Source of the DNA: Paragonimus westermani
Lineage: Eukaryota > Platyhelminthes > Trematoda > Plagiorchiida > Troglotrematidae
NCBI GenBank assembly: GCA_008508345.1
Contig: QNGE01001691.1
Coordinates: forward strand, 1-64,000
Direction: 5' to 3'
DNA length: 64,000 bases
The notes below the pieces were generated by a model. That model was not told the origin of the DNA. It worked only from the letters and a program-made list of their open reading frames with translations, and made no database searches. A program made the position numbers and the translations under genes. Each line of letters begins with the position of its first letter. The stretch's first letter is position 1. Of the stretch, positions 1 to 11,452 are shown piece by piece.

Positions 1-1473
1 ATAGCCCATTGCTCAATGAGAAAAATGCTCTTCAAGGTCAGTCGGTGCATTATTATTCCATAACAACTTGAATTTCGCGGGTACGAAAGGAAATGCGCTC
101 CTCAATATTAACTGTCCTTTTTCGAAACACGCGCTCACAAGTGGTGATCTTCCCTGAAAAGCGATCGGTGATACATTTCCGTGCGTTAAACGGAGTTGAA
201 TCGCTTTTCGAATAGTGGTCTGTAAAATCGATGACCGTATTTAGATCGTTTTTAAGAGATGAATGGACTAGCTTGAACGTGTAGTCTGAAATGGTGGTTC
301 CGTTGACTGACGTAAAAAGCAGTCCAAGTGAACGTTCCGCTAGTTCAATGGCCAAATTTATTCGAATTCTTGATTCCGTCCGAGAGTAAAACATCACTTT
401 CCGACAGTTGTACTAAAGTACCATACGACCATGAAAATGGATAGCTTTGGCCCATGAGACAAAGCAGAGTGGGATGAAACAATTTCCATCCAAGCGTAAC
501 GATATCAAGTTGCTTATATTTTGTAAACAACGTACCGAAAGGAAAGTAGGATGGAAGCAACCTGTGAAAAATAGTCCTCTGACGTCTTTCACAGGTTAGT
601 TTTAACAACCGTCTTTATTTCTCAGACACCAAGATAACATCTTAGCCAGCGAACTCGACTCACCACCATCTCCCTTAAGGTAGTCAAAAGAATCCAAAGT
701 TGGTGGACGGATATCACCTAACACTCTCTGGCCTGCTGAAGGTAGCCACTTTTATTCACCCACATCAAGTCGGCATTTGTTCAGAAACCAGATCAACTGT
801 CAGTAGAATTTTATCTGTCCGCTTTACCAAGTGTATACTAAGAGCAGACAGTTCTAGAATGGATATTTCCCTATGCTGGTGTGAAAACAAAATATAGTAC
901 TCCTTTGACTGACAAAAAAGAATACGTCTCTGGGATAAGTAATCCGGATGATTCGGTGGATGTTACTGGAACCCACACCACAACATAATGTTATAACACG
1001 GAACGACCGAGCAAACGCAGTCGAGCTGTAACGATCCCTAAGAAACTGTCATATCATGGGACGACCGAGCGAACACAATTAAGCTGGAAAGATCCCTACG
1101 ATGCAATAATACTGTACGCGCTGTTGTAACTCCAAAGAACCGACACCCAAGCAGACTATAAAGGAAAACCACTGGTCTTCGAAAAGAAAGCTTTCGCTGT
1201 CTCAACCTGAGGAAAAATTACAAGCGCAGCTCTTGCGTATTTACAGCTTGTCAGGCGACCTTGTGAATGATGTTCAATGAGGCGCATGAAAAGCGTCATG
1301 GATCGTAAATCAACGAAATAGCGTCTAGTATGCAAATCAGCACGGGAAAAGAAAATGATGGTGTGATGGAGTCGCTAAAAATAAAAAAATTCGAATTCGT
1401 GAAAGCAGTAAACGTTCAACGCCGGTTAATTGGATAGTTTAAAGGGCTTCTGACACATCCGACACATCCTTCC
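1..1473. other. Unassigned intergenic sequence
   Basis: No recognisable gene. A 114-codon minus-strand opening (397-53) and an 87-codon one (608-345) overlap in different frames. Neither shows a family motif I recognise, and both lie in a repeat-rich context, so they are not called as genes. They might be decayed transposon protein. Confidence 0.4.
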
Positions 1474-3500
1474 TTAAAATACTAGTATCGGAGGTTCTTG
1501 GGACTCAATTGGAAGCGTACAGTAAGTTTTCTCTTGCGGGCGGACCGTCGTCTGTGTGTGAGGATCTGTCAACCAGGCTCTGCTGTTGAGTCGCTGCATG
1601 TGCTGCGCTCTCCAAAATCGGCAATTTAAATTAAATGCTGAACGTACCCAAAAATTTGTCGAGCGGGATCTCTCTTTCACTGCTGCATTCTTCAGAGGTA
1701 CTTCTCGAGTGTAATTGGTTTTTGTGTTGCGACCGAGTCTCGTTCCTAACAGCAAAATCGAAGCTGAAATTTCCTTTTTTTCACGATGCGGTCAGGTTTC
1801 CAGATTACACCCTCCGCTCGATAATCTCTGGTGTACACGGCTGACCTCACCTCGAATAAAGACCCATGCTCTACCGGTAACTTTTCTTGATAAGCCGTGG
1901 TTCTCGACAGCATGGAATGATGCATTGTCCGAAGTTTTCTGCCCATGAGTGCTTCTGCGGAAGACAGCTGACTTGGTGTAACACATTTGGGAGGGCTTCT
2001 GCAGGCAACCAAGAACTTTCGAAGGATATCTTCTGACGTTCCCTCTCCCCGTGACTTGAGAAACTCTCGCTTGAAAAGATCTACGGAGCGTTTAATCTGG
2101 TCCTTGAAACGGGGATGGTAGGGTGGAGAGCGTATGGGACAGATGACACGTGAAGTGAACTGTGTGCCGCTTTCTGATACGATGGTCTCCAGGAGTCCAT
2201 GTTAACAATATTTTCTCACCAATACCTGCATTGTCTTTGACGTGGTAGAGGATGATGTGACGACAATATCCGGCCGTTTGAAATGGGCATCCACTAGCAC
2301 CAGATAATGCCCTTCGTTGATGAGACCAGCGTAGTTGGTGTTTAGCAGCGACCAAGGTTTGTCGGGTTGAGGCCAGGGTACCGCTGTCAAGCGAGCGGTT
2401 TTAACTGCTTGTTGACAGCGCGTGCAGTCGTTTACGAACCCTTCCATGTCCCCATCCATACCGGGCCGATGAGCGTAGCCTCGTTCAATGGACTTCATTC
2501 GACTCATTCGCGGATGTGCAGAGTGGAACTGACAACTACCAAACACCGCGTAACTATTCACCACACATAGCGAGCTCCGTCTGTTGTGAAGTTGTTTCAA
2601 TTTACCGTCGAATTTTCTGGTTGGCGAACCCTCTGCGGCGTACCGTATAAGCCGTTGAAGGATAGAGTCATCATCTGTTGCCAGCTGGATTTCAATAGTT
2701 GTGAGTAGCAGAGCCCTGACAGCCCTCGTGAAATAATCGACCACATAACATTCTGCCGTTACTGCCGCAATTACCGCTTCTTCGTTCGATGTGGGGTAGT
2801 CGCTAATTAGTCGCGATAGGACATCCACCTCACCAAATTCCTCAGTTTGCCGGTACTGGATTTGGAAGACGTAAACGTGGAGAATCAAGGCCCATCGTTG
2901 CAATCCGTTGGTTGGATCTACAGAGATACTTGTCTTGGGTCAAAAGATAAACAACAACAGCTTATGGTCAGTTAAGAATAAGAACTTACCCCCGTAGATA
3001 AAATTGTGAAGGCGCCGCATCGCAAACAAGAGAGTCAAGGCTTTTTTCTCGATCTGACTATATCGATTCTCCGCTGGTGTTAGACTTCGTGATGCGTGCA
3101 TGACAGCCTTCTGGGTTCCATTGAAAAACGTGTGGAGTAGGACAGCAACACCATACTCCAAAGCATCAGCAGCCACAACTACCTGGAGTTTGAGGTCGTC
3201 AACAAGAGGTCGGTGCTGAACACTTACTTTAGTTGAGAAAACGCGGATTCACAATCGCTGGACTAATTCCATGGGACGTCTTCCCCTAGCAGTTTGTTCA
3301 GCGGTGGCCTGATATTAAGAGGTGTTGAAAGAAATGCCGAGCAATAAATAATTAGGCCAAGGAATGAACAGAGGAAACTCACACCTGTAGAAACCAGTAT
3401 TCTCTGGATAGCGTGGATATTCTCCGGATCTAGGTGTCGGTAAACAGCATCAAAGATAATTCCAAAGGAATTGTCTGATTATAGAAAAACGTTGCAATTC
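1474..3500 (-). pseudogene. Ty3/gypsy retrotransposon pol relic (RT end, RNase H, integrase)
   Basis: Read on the minus strand, this is the 3' half of a gypsy polyprotein. In order: decayed RT C-terminal sequence around 3450-3230; an RNase H-like domain (3200-2943) containing VVVAADALEYGVAV and the SRSLTPAENRYSQIEKKAL block; the connection WALILHVYVFQIQYRQTEE; an HHCC zinc-binding region ending NDCTRCQ; and an integrase core with VSESGTQFTS and SSAEALMGRKLR. One frame runs from about 3200 to 1746, broken by TGA at 2942-2940 and TAA at 2204-2202; the remaining C-terminal residues (1755-1474) are in another frame. Integrase catalytic positions also look lost: the usual aspartate of the first motif reads NTNYAG and that of the second reads ESG. 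No LTR was identified at either end. A dead copy. The gypsy assignment is secure; exact limits are not. Confidence 0.85.
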
Positions 3501-3559
3501 TCCGGTCAAAGACGGGTCCGGTATCCTTAATACGTTGCAGTTCGACTGTTCATTTTCTC

Positions 3560-3800
3560 CAATCTGGAAATTGTTTTTTCTGGCATGACCTTGAACACGA
3601 AGCCAACATTAACCTTGTAAGGCAAGAATTGATGTAACAACTCAACATTTTTTTATCGAATATTTAAAATCTTGAGAACTATTGTTTAAGTGCAAGTGAG
3701 CCATCTGCCCTTTCCTAAACTAGAGTTTTCCTTTATTATTTTGTCCGTCTTACTACTTTTTCTCCATAATTGGTGTTTTGTACAATTAACAATTAATAAT
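3560..3800 (+). repeat. ATT-tailed dispersed repeat, copy 1
   Basis: Similar to 17120-17465 on the same strand: shared blocks include TGATGTAACAA (near 3632 and 17189) and TTGTACAATT. It ends in AATAATAATAAT near 3787-3800. The family recurs at least seven times in this window with an AT-rich trinucleotide at one end, which I treat as its 3' tail. No coding capacity recognised. This copy abuts a second copy in opposite orientation, tail to tail. Confidence 0.5.
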
Positions 3801-3991
3801 AATAATGTTATATTTCTCGACACGGTTGTGAGAAACATACTCAGGAGAGCGTGATCAGCGTAATAACTTTTAGCACGAACATATTCCAACACAAAATTTG
3901 AAAATCGTACAACGAGTCAACTATGTGAGTAGAGCAACAAAACAGAAAAACCAGACACTACAATGAGTGAAAATTCAAGTTTAGGCAGTAA
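3801..3991 (-). repeat. ATT-tailed dispersed repeat, copy 2, truncated at assembly gap
   Basis: Nearly identical to 10220-10402: shared stretches include GAGAGCGTGATCA, AATCGTACAACGAGTCAACT and CACTACAATGAGT. The copy stops at the two N bases at 3992-3993, so its 5' part is missing from the assembly. High similarity between these two copies suggests relatively recent activity. Confidence 0.7.
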
Positions 3992-3993
3992 NN
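3992..3993. other. Assembly gap (2 N)
   Basis: Two undetermined bases interrupt a dispersed repeat copy, so contigs were probably joined here within a repeat. Order and distance across this point should not be trusted. Confidence 0.95.
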
Positions 3994-4170
3994 GGGGCTA
4001 ACACACAACTCGCTCCGTGCCTCGCTAGCTTGACGCGCCTCTCTGTACTCTCTATTTTCCAGGGTCGGTAATAATATACGAAGTCAACGCGCTGAGACTT
4101 GGCTTTTCACTGTCGATCGATTGTCGATAGTGCTTACTGACAGGGTTGTATTTTGTTGGATCAGTTCCAA

Positions 4171-4236
4171 CACACTCCCTAATAGGACGACCGTTCCCTG
4201 AGCGTTCCTCGAGTGATCTCTGAGTGTTCCAACCAG
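4171..4236. repeat. Left terminal/subterminal inverted repeat of CACTA-like element
   Basis: Begins CACACTCCCT and contains the block 4211-4236, whose reverse complement matches 8553-8578 at 24/26 positions. A short copy of ACTCAGGGGACGG follows at about 4250-4262. Confidence 0.6.
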
Positions 4237-4494
4237 ACACCTTGGGTAAACTCAGGGGACGGTGGAAGAAAAAATTGCGCACAGCCCCATTAAGCAATCC
4301 TATCATATGTCGCACATTTTCTATTCTCCTACAGAGCTCAGTAGCGTTAAACGTGAACCTAGTCTCTCAAAATAACGATGACGTAATGTTCCACTCCATG
4401 GGACACGATGTACAAAGCAAGTAGATAATCATACGTTATATTAAGCACAATTTTTACAGCAACATCTGTCATTTTGACGAGTATATAATTGGAA

Positions 4495-5750
4495 TCACAG
4501 TGCAAAGATGTCGGTAATGAGATCATCGACTTCTTTCGTTGTCTGCAAACTCGCCTTCTGAATCCACTTTTGAATAGTCCCCGTGACGTCCGCGTGCGAT
4601 ACGCAGGGTAAGCCTTCTTCATGATGGACGCCACATTTAACAAGTGGTGGCTTATCGTGATCGAGCATACCAACGATGGCTGCGGTCAATGGTGAGAAGG
4701 CAATGGAGACACGATTGTTTATTCCTCCCCAGTTTGTGGTTTTCGCCACTTCATCCGTCAATAATGTTCTCACAACACTACGGGTGCGTTCACCCATGGA
4801 TGTGCTGTGAAAGGTCACCTGCGTACTGTGAATTGGAAAAATTGAACATACCAGCTGGGTACATACTTTTGTTTCTTCCAGCTTCGTATTCAGCAGTTGC
4901 ATGTCCCCTATGGACTGCATAGGGAATCGCACGGGAAAGTGTGCGGTAGATGACGTACCGGAGGTTGTAGGTTGGAATCGCAGTGTATTCAATTCCAGCC
5001 GTAGAGTATGCAACCCCTCGCGGATTCGGATGTTTTGGACAGCTAAATTCTCAATTACACCTGGTGAACACGGTGATCACTTGTATTAAACGAGCTTACC
5101 TTTCAACTCTCTTACTTCTTTGGCGGTGTCGTTTTCGCACCTTGCCTCACTGTGTGCCGTTGGCAAATTAACGATGGTGGATCTTGATGCTTACTGATTA
5201 ACATTTCACTAATGACATGCTCGGGAGCACTAGGGCTGGAGAAAGAGGGCGGGTTCTTCATTGACATCAACCTCCATCGTGCTGGAGATGGAGATGCATG
5301 GGACATATTCTTCAATTGTGGTGGTGGTGGAGAATAGTCGATAATGACACCGTACGCTGAAGGTTCTCGTTTCTCTTCCACTTCATACTTGAAGTCAGAA
5401 CGAACGATAGCTTGTCTGCAAAGGCGATTTCACTGTACCTGTTACGTTTGCCACCGCGATCCATTATGTCCGTGGCGTCAGACGATGGTATGTCTGGTAA
5501 CTGTTCCAGTATTCGTTGGTATCTGAAAGCCAGTTGCAAGTCATCTAGAAAATCAAAAGCGCATACTTGTTGCGCGATGCATCTTGACTTTGTACAGCTG
5601 TGAACCAGTGAGTGCTGACATTCCACCCAAAACCAACTTGTGATGCTTCGTAGATGCTATTCCTGGCCAGAGAGCAAACCCTGGCTGCGTGAATCACGAC
5701 CTGCGCACTATCCCCACGCCTTCATCCCTGAACTCCACCACCTGATACAT
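4495..5750 (-). pseudogene. DUF4806-like protein gene (second gene of the transposon), broken
   Basis: Read on the minus strand. A start at 5750 follows a good acceptor (TTTTCATTTTCAG) and gives MYQVVEFRDEGVGIV, then an in-frame TGA at 5696-5694 where related proteins usually have Trp, then FTQPGFALWPG. A middle part (about 5575-5312) includes PDIPSSDATDIMDRGGKRNR. A further part is a proline/serine-rich frame. A probable coiled coil (TAKEVRELKG, then VIENLAVQNIRIREG) is joined across an intron-like gap with donor GTAAGC near 5098 and acceptor CAG near 5057. The C-terminal part (5013-4495) includes SIGDMQLLNTKLEE, VRTLLTDEVAKTTNWGG and FSPLTAAIVGML, resembling the DUF4806 pattern. At least one stop and an apparent frame change argue for a pseudogene. 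Molecular function of DUF4806 is unknown; a DNA-binding accessory role beside the transposase is inference. Confidence 0.55.
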
Positions 5751-6045
5751 CTGAAAATGAAAATGTTCATTAGCACAAACATTGTGTTGCTGCTCAAGAA
5801 AACTGAATGAAATTAGGTGGGATTTATTTTAGTTACAAATTTCCAAGTGTGTATTACTGGATAAAATACTAAACTGACCTTTAATGGTAGAAGCAGCCCT
5901 TTACACTGGATACGTTCACGGTTCACCCAGCAGGCGGATGTGTATATGTGAGAACACAGGAAAATGTACAGCCTACTGGGAAGCAACATCTTGTCGAAAA
6001 ATCGCAACAGATTGCGAAACGCTGAATGCGAATGCGTCTTCCACC

Positions 6046-7955
6046 CTAGCCGGTGATTACCGCAGATAGTCTATCCACCAACACCACGTTGTCGGGCTTG
6101 ACGTCACAGTACATCAAGCCTTCGTGAATGAACCTACACTGTTTGTTCGCTGTTATAGGAATGGGTGTTGCATTCGCATCATCCACGAGTGCACTGCCAT
6201 CTGACAGCTCCACATGCATCCTTTCCGTTATGCGTCGGAAGATCTGCGAAGTGGGCATATTTGGAGATCGTACGGAACCGCGTAAAGTTCTCATGTACGA
6301 CTCAAATGGGAATGCCGAACAAAAATCCAGCGGTTCTTGCAGTCTGACGTCCCCACACAAGTGGCTGACGCAGTGGAAGTTGAACAAGAGCTCTGATTCA
6401 CTGGAAATATTAGCGAACTGAACCAATGTATTTTGCAACAAGGACCCCACGAAAGCCACATAGTGCGGACACCAATTTGGGCAGCAAAGCAAGTATATGA
6501 AAACTGGAAGGTTAAGAATTTTCTGTAAATTTTGTTATCCACCGATCATTTCAACGGCACTGTAACGATCTACGACGGAAATTGGCGAAATCTCGTTTCC
6601 TTCCAACGGTCGCAGTCCACCGCTGATTGACATCTCCTCGGGAACTCACATGTCAGGTGTCCTTTCAGTCTGATCAACCTACTGTTCAACTGAGTGATCT
6701 GTGATGACCCCAGACGGATTGTCCTTTCTCTTGGACCTGCTCTCCATAGGCTCATCAACCATTCTATCATTCCCAGGCACACCATTCACATGCACTCAAG
6801 TGGGAAACATGTTATCATGTCCACATTCAACCTTTCAAAAGGGAACTGATCAACGTGGTGTTCTTCTTGGCGTCGGATCCTGGAGTTGTCTGTTCATAAG
6901 TGGTGATTACTAGGAGGGAACACAATTTTGCGGTTCACGTACACTCCCGTTGAAGTGCGGCTTTCGCAACAGTGGTACCCAATGTGGTTTTCACCTGACG
7001 AATAAAGCTCTGGCTGGTGCATAACCAACTACGCAATCCAAAACGGCTTACACATGGTGAATATATGTTGACAGCAACAAACCATCCATCAATAAAGTCG
7101 ACAAGTCTTCTATCACGCTATCCACATATTCTGTGATATTCACAGGTTTAAGAAGACCGCCGAATAGTCCCACGACAAAAGATGGTGTGAAAGGTGATGT
7201 CAGCCTTCTAAGAATGGGCCACAGTTGTGAATGTGAACTGCTGAAAAGGGTCACACCATCAATATGCAGCTGAAGTTTCAGAACATTTACGTATTTCGTC
7301 CATCGCTCACGTGCTGCGTGGCTTATGCATTCAGTCAAACCAAAGTGGACGTATCCTCCACCCTCGATGAATGTGTGTGCATACTTCCGTGGTGTTCCCA
7401 ACAGAGTACATGCATCTAACGGCAGCTGGGGCAACACTTCCTTCAAGTGACTGAGCACAATGCCGACGGCTTTTACAGGCAGGCAGGCCTCTAGAGCAAC
7501 AGCACGGATAACTTCTGTGGGTGTCCTCTTCCTCTCGTTCGTACCGACGACGCCGTCTGAAATGATGATGGCAGTAGTGTTGAATGACCTTGTTACATAC
7601 CTGTGTCCCGCGCCATAGAGATATTTCTTGTCATCACTGCTTGAGTGATCGTCTAAGTGGAAGGCTGAAAAACATAATCAGCGTACCTTCTTCCGTTGAG
7701 GAATCTTCCATGACACTTTCCAAGACCGAAGAAGTGGTTGCAAGTGGACGTTGGTCTAGATTTTTAAATTCACATGAAAAATGTCGCTTACCCTGAAAGT
7801 GCCGCAGAACTGGGGATCGATTGCTTCTCCTCTGCCACAATAGCCGTGGATGTCGCACAGTTGCCTCCAGAACGCTCCTGGCGTGCTAGTTTAGCCAAAT
7901 GGTAAACGTTAGCACGCGAGCGAACCCTCGGTCTTTTCGACTGCTTAGTGCTCAT
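6046..7955 (-). pseudogene. tnp2-like (CACTA/EnSpm) transposase, broken
   Basis: Minus strand. Exon 1 starts at ATG 7955 (MSTKQSKRPRVRSRANVY, basic) and ends at 7792 before the donor GTAAGC. An acidic, serine-rich stretch follows (SSVLESVMEDSSTEE, then HLDDHSSSDDKKYL), with a frame change or 22-nt intron-like segment between them. The main open part, roughly 7670-7048, carries LPLDACTLLGTPRK, GGYVHFGL, LQLHIDGVTLFSSSHSQLWP and FVVGLFGG. After a stop, decayed sequence contains EEHHVDQFPFERLNVDM, then MVCLGMIEW and SRLIRLKGHLTCEFPRRC (6785-6570). The last part (6492-6046) has FNFHCVSHLCGDVR and AFPFESYMRTLRGSVRSP. These blocks, in this order, are those of animal transposases related to plant CACTA tnp2. 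Multiple frame breaks mean it is unlikely to be functional. Confidence 0.7.
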
Positions 7956-8552
7956 TTTCCATCCAACGAGTTAAGCAAGATGGCTAAAATTAATCCTTCG
8001 GCGCGGTCACCATCAATGCGAATTAATTCGACGAAGCAAAATTCACATGAGTGGTAGTGGTGGAAAACTCGATTCACCGATTATCCAAACCCTGACACAA
8101 CAGAAGATCTGAGAAACGGCCAATCCAAATATCGCGTTAAAGATACAGCATCAGGATTGGACGAACGGTCTCAGTGTTGTGCCTTCCGTTATTCGCCCAT
8201 TCATCTGTTCCGTATTCCACCAGTTAACATACAGTTTATGATGTTGCATGTGCTAATGAGATCAGCCGATGACAGGTTGTGATTCCTCTGATACTGTTGT
8301 ACATCCATAAATTCGGCGTCTCAATTCATGAATAACAACTGCTTACTGCTACCAGTACCAGGACTTCTGCTTATCATTTGCGTGTGAGGTATCAATTCAA
8401 GTACGATTCCTAGGGATATTCGAAGTCCCAAATTCTGAGTATCCCGGTGGGGTAGGTATGCGGACAAGTTTTTGAGTGACAAAACAGGTGTGCATTATTT
8501 TTATGATCCTCAATGCCCACGGACTGATACACAGAAATAAGACACAACGAAG

Positions 8553-8604
8553 CTGATTGGAACACTCAGAGGTCACTCAGGGGACGGCTGAGTGTTCCAG
8601 TGTG
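8553..8604. repeat. Right terminal/subterminal inverted repeat of CACTA-like element
   Basis: Block 8553-8578 is the inverted partner of 4236-4211 (24/26). A second GAGTGTTCC copy (8590-8598) lies just inside the proposed terminus AGTGTG at 8599-8604. Confidence 0.6.
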
Positions 8605-10166
8605 CTATCAGGGCTGATTCTCGAACACTACCATCACATTTTAGCTGGAGAAGCCAAAAGAATGAGCAGGAAGCTTCCATGCAGTGCTTCTGCCCACTCC
8701 TTGTTCGTGGATTTTTGGCTGGTACCTAATTGCACTGAATTGCAACTAAAATTTTTTGGTACCGCGTAACCTTGACCTGACTTTTCTCAACGTTCGCCAC
8801 CTTACGCCCCATGTGAGCTTATTTCTCAGAAGTCATCCGAACCTATTCTCCGGCATTGCTCTTCCGTTGCATGTAGTGACCTATCAAACTGAAAGAACTC
8901 CGACGTGCCTTTGAGTCGTTCTAATTTCATCGATACACACTCCACTTTATTCGTGTGCACACATTTCACATCCATCCGTTACCGTCCCAGCTTCCCTGTA
9001 GTGCCATCATATTTTGGTCAATTCTATCAGTGATTGATTAGTCCACTACAGTTTGTATCGGGAATGACGCGCGTCAGATCTAGCCGTCCTAGGACTCAGC
9101 AGGTATTTTTCCGGAGAAACGAACACTTGCAGCTGTTATGGGTTCTTACTATCCCTTCGAAATTGTACGTTGTCCTAACGGTGTCGGAAGTGGTGCCACT
9201 TTAAGCCAACTGACCTCTGTAAAGATCGGTGGAGTTGGCTGAATTATTCATCTTTCCTTCTCATCTGCGTGAGCCGTAGGTTTAACGGCAGCAGAAGCGT
9301 CAATCTGCCGCTGGCTAACCACGCGTTTCACGCAAAGTGAGTCAGTGCAAGAAACCTGTGACCTCAAGTGCAGGGCAGCTCTCAAATTTGTACTTCATTA
9401 TGTTTCTTTCGTAGGGTGTACGATGAACGAGTTTCAACCGACCTCATTCGAAGTGAGTTCGGGACTATAGCCTCTAAGTGAATCTATTGAGCTTGCCCTC
9501 CTTAGTGCTGCAATCATCGAGAAGGAATTTGCACTTTCAACCGCAGGCTCATAAAAGGCCCAGATGAAATGAGAGAAAAGGCCTTCTGGGATAAGAGTTT
9601 TGATTGGGCTGTCTTGACAATCACTTTTCCAACTGAGCTAGCTATGTCAGCTCTGGCATCTCCACTCTGCTCATACGCATCTTGAAAATTTACATACCAT
9701 ACTCAGCCGAGAAACAGTTTCTGGATAAACGGTGACTTTGAAATCCGCCAATGGCAACTTGAAAGGCGTGTACCTCAAATGTTCTCCGCAAGAGAAGAGG
9801 AATCCTGATCGGAGGACCTAAACCATGGCGCGGAAAATGGACGACCTGAAGCTACAGTTGTGCGTTAATGTCGTAGTTTCTGCTTCCGCAGTTTCGAGGA
9901 CGTAAGTCCAACGGCCGATCCTCCAAACACCAGTACAAAATGTTCAGGGCACTGAGATCGGTCGAAATCCGTCTTCTTTGTTACCGCCTTATTGTCTACT
10001 AAAGAGCTGTACATAATATTCTTCCTTCCAAAATCTGAAACAGAATAATCCTGCTAGGGAAACTTTCCAATAGTCACCAGGCGTTTCTCCGGCCAACTCT
10101 ATTACGCATTACTACTGGTGATCTCGGAACATCACACACGTTGCCTACTCTAAAGCAATGTTCCCC
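8605..10166. other. No recognisable gene or repeat
   Basis: About 1.5 kb without an open frame worth calling and without a match to any repeat family seen elsewhere in the window. Confidence 0.4.

Positions 10167-10219
<53 letters not shown>
10167..10219. repeat. (AAT)n microsatellite, tail of adjacent repeat
   Basis: About 17-18 uninterrupted AAT units. It abuts the ATT-tailed repeat on its right. Since other copies carry shorter versions of the same tract at the same edge, it is best read as an expanded 3' tail of a minus-strand insertion. Confidence 0.9.
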
Positions 10220-10220
<1 letters not shown>

Positions 10221-10830
10221 TTATTTCTCGACGGATTTGTGAGAAACACACTCAGGAGAGCGTGATCAACGTAATAAGTTTTAGCACAAACATATTTCAA
10301 CACCAAATTTGAAAATCGTACAACGAGTCAACTATGTGAGTAGAGCAACAAAACAGAAAAAACAGACACTACAATGAGTAAAAATTCAAGTTTAGGCAGT
10401 AAACTTCGAGCTTCATAGTTCTGAGAAGATAGTACTTTGTGGTCTGCACAATTCGTTAAAATAATTGATTTGTTACATCAATGGGGACTCGACAAGGTGA
10501 TCGCTGACCTGATGCTCAAGGTCGTGCCAAAATTACGGTGGTTGAAGGATGGAGAGGGTGTACTGGCGAAGAATTTGACCATTATCCCATGTAGATAATC
10601 CCGAAAAAATGTGCAACGAAATTTTCCATGATGTGGGTGAGGTGGGGACGCACATACTTTCGCGGAAAACGCATGGACCTCTCGACCAGACGTCATTCTC
10701 CGCGCAAATTCCTGAGAATTTTGAGGAGCTGGCGATATGCTCAACCACTGCGGAGTTATAAGTGTTCGGGCGGGTTAGGATATTCTCTCGCGCGGGATAT
10801 GTCAGTGAAACCAAGAATGGAGAACGGAAT
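10220..10830 (-). repeat. ATT-tailed dispersed repeat, copy 3 (longest minus-strand copy)
   Basis: Matches 17465-16800 in inverted orientation over about 600 bp and 3801-3991 in direct orientation. Conceptual minus-strand translations share LHIFSGLSTWDNGQILRQYT (here) with LHIFSGLSTWNNGQILPQYT (plus strand near 17060). Frames are not conserved over longer distances, so the similarity is mainly at DNA level. No domain recognised. It may be the 3' region of an unidentified retroelement or a non-autonomous element. Confidence 0.7.
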
Positions 10831-11452
10831 CATGCAATAAACGGGAGAACATGAAATTGCCTGTGTGAGCTATGGCGAACAATGGAACATGTGATATTCT
10901 GGCATGAGCTTCTATGTGACGTTAATAGCATTGTGTTAATTTATGAAATATATCACATGCAAACAGCTGCTATTGAATAACGCGAAGGGAGATCGTTTAG
11001 AAGCATTTCCTAGTATACAATTATTGCCGGATTTAGATGTCAATTATCGTTGTAGAGACGGTATATAGAATGAGAACAATGTTTGACAATACCGAGAGGT
11101 TGCCAGGTGGTCTATCAGGGCAGAATAAGGAAGAGTTGCGTCTCGATGTTATTATGCAGTCATGGGATGGACAGGTTGAGTTATCTTCAATTAATTTTAG
11201 CACGTTCAGCTTCTGCATGGCAATTTACAACTCAGACACACAAGCCATCAATAATTATGGGGTAGAGGTCTACCGGGATGATTGGGTTGTTACTAACGGG
11301 CATGTATATTGACACCAATACGTGTTGACTGTAAACATATTTTCTTGTTCGCTGGCAAGTCTAAAAGTTAAAAAAATCTATCCTGAAATCGGTAGTTCTG
11401 ATCGGTTCGGGGGGTGCTTGACTTTACATCACGCAAAACAGTGGGTTTTCCG
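10831..11452. other. Unassigned sequence
   Basis: A 91-codon plus-strand opening (11037-11312) and a 61-codon minus-strand one overlap each other. Neither has a recognisable motif. Nothing else stands out. Confidence 0.35.

Larger units (their letters stand above)
4171..8604 (-). mobile_element. Candidate CACTA/EnSpm-like DNA transposon with two genes
   Basis: Two minus-strand genes, a tnp2-like transposase (7955-6046) and a DUF4806-like gene (5750-4495), lie between inverted subterminal repeats. The left end block 4211-4236 and the right end block 8553-8578 are inverted copies matching at 24 of 26 bases (core GGAACACTCAGAG). Both outer ends can be read as CACACT (4171-4176; complement of 8599-8604). 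Additional short copies of GAGTGTTCC and CTCAGGGGACGG occur near the ends, the subterminal repeat style of CACTA elements. No convincing target-site duplication was found, so the exact termini are provisional. Both genes carry breaks, so the copy is probably inactive. Confidence 0.6.
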
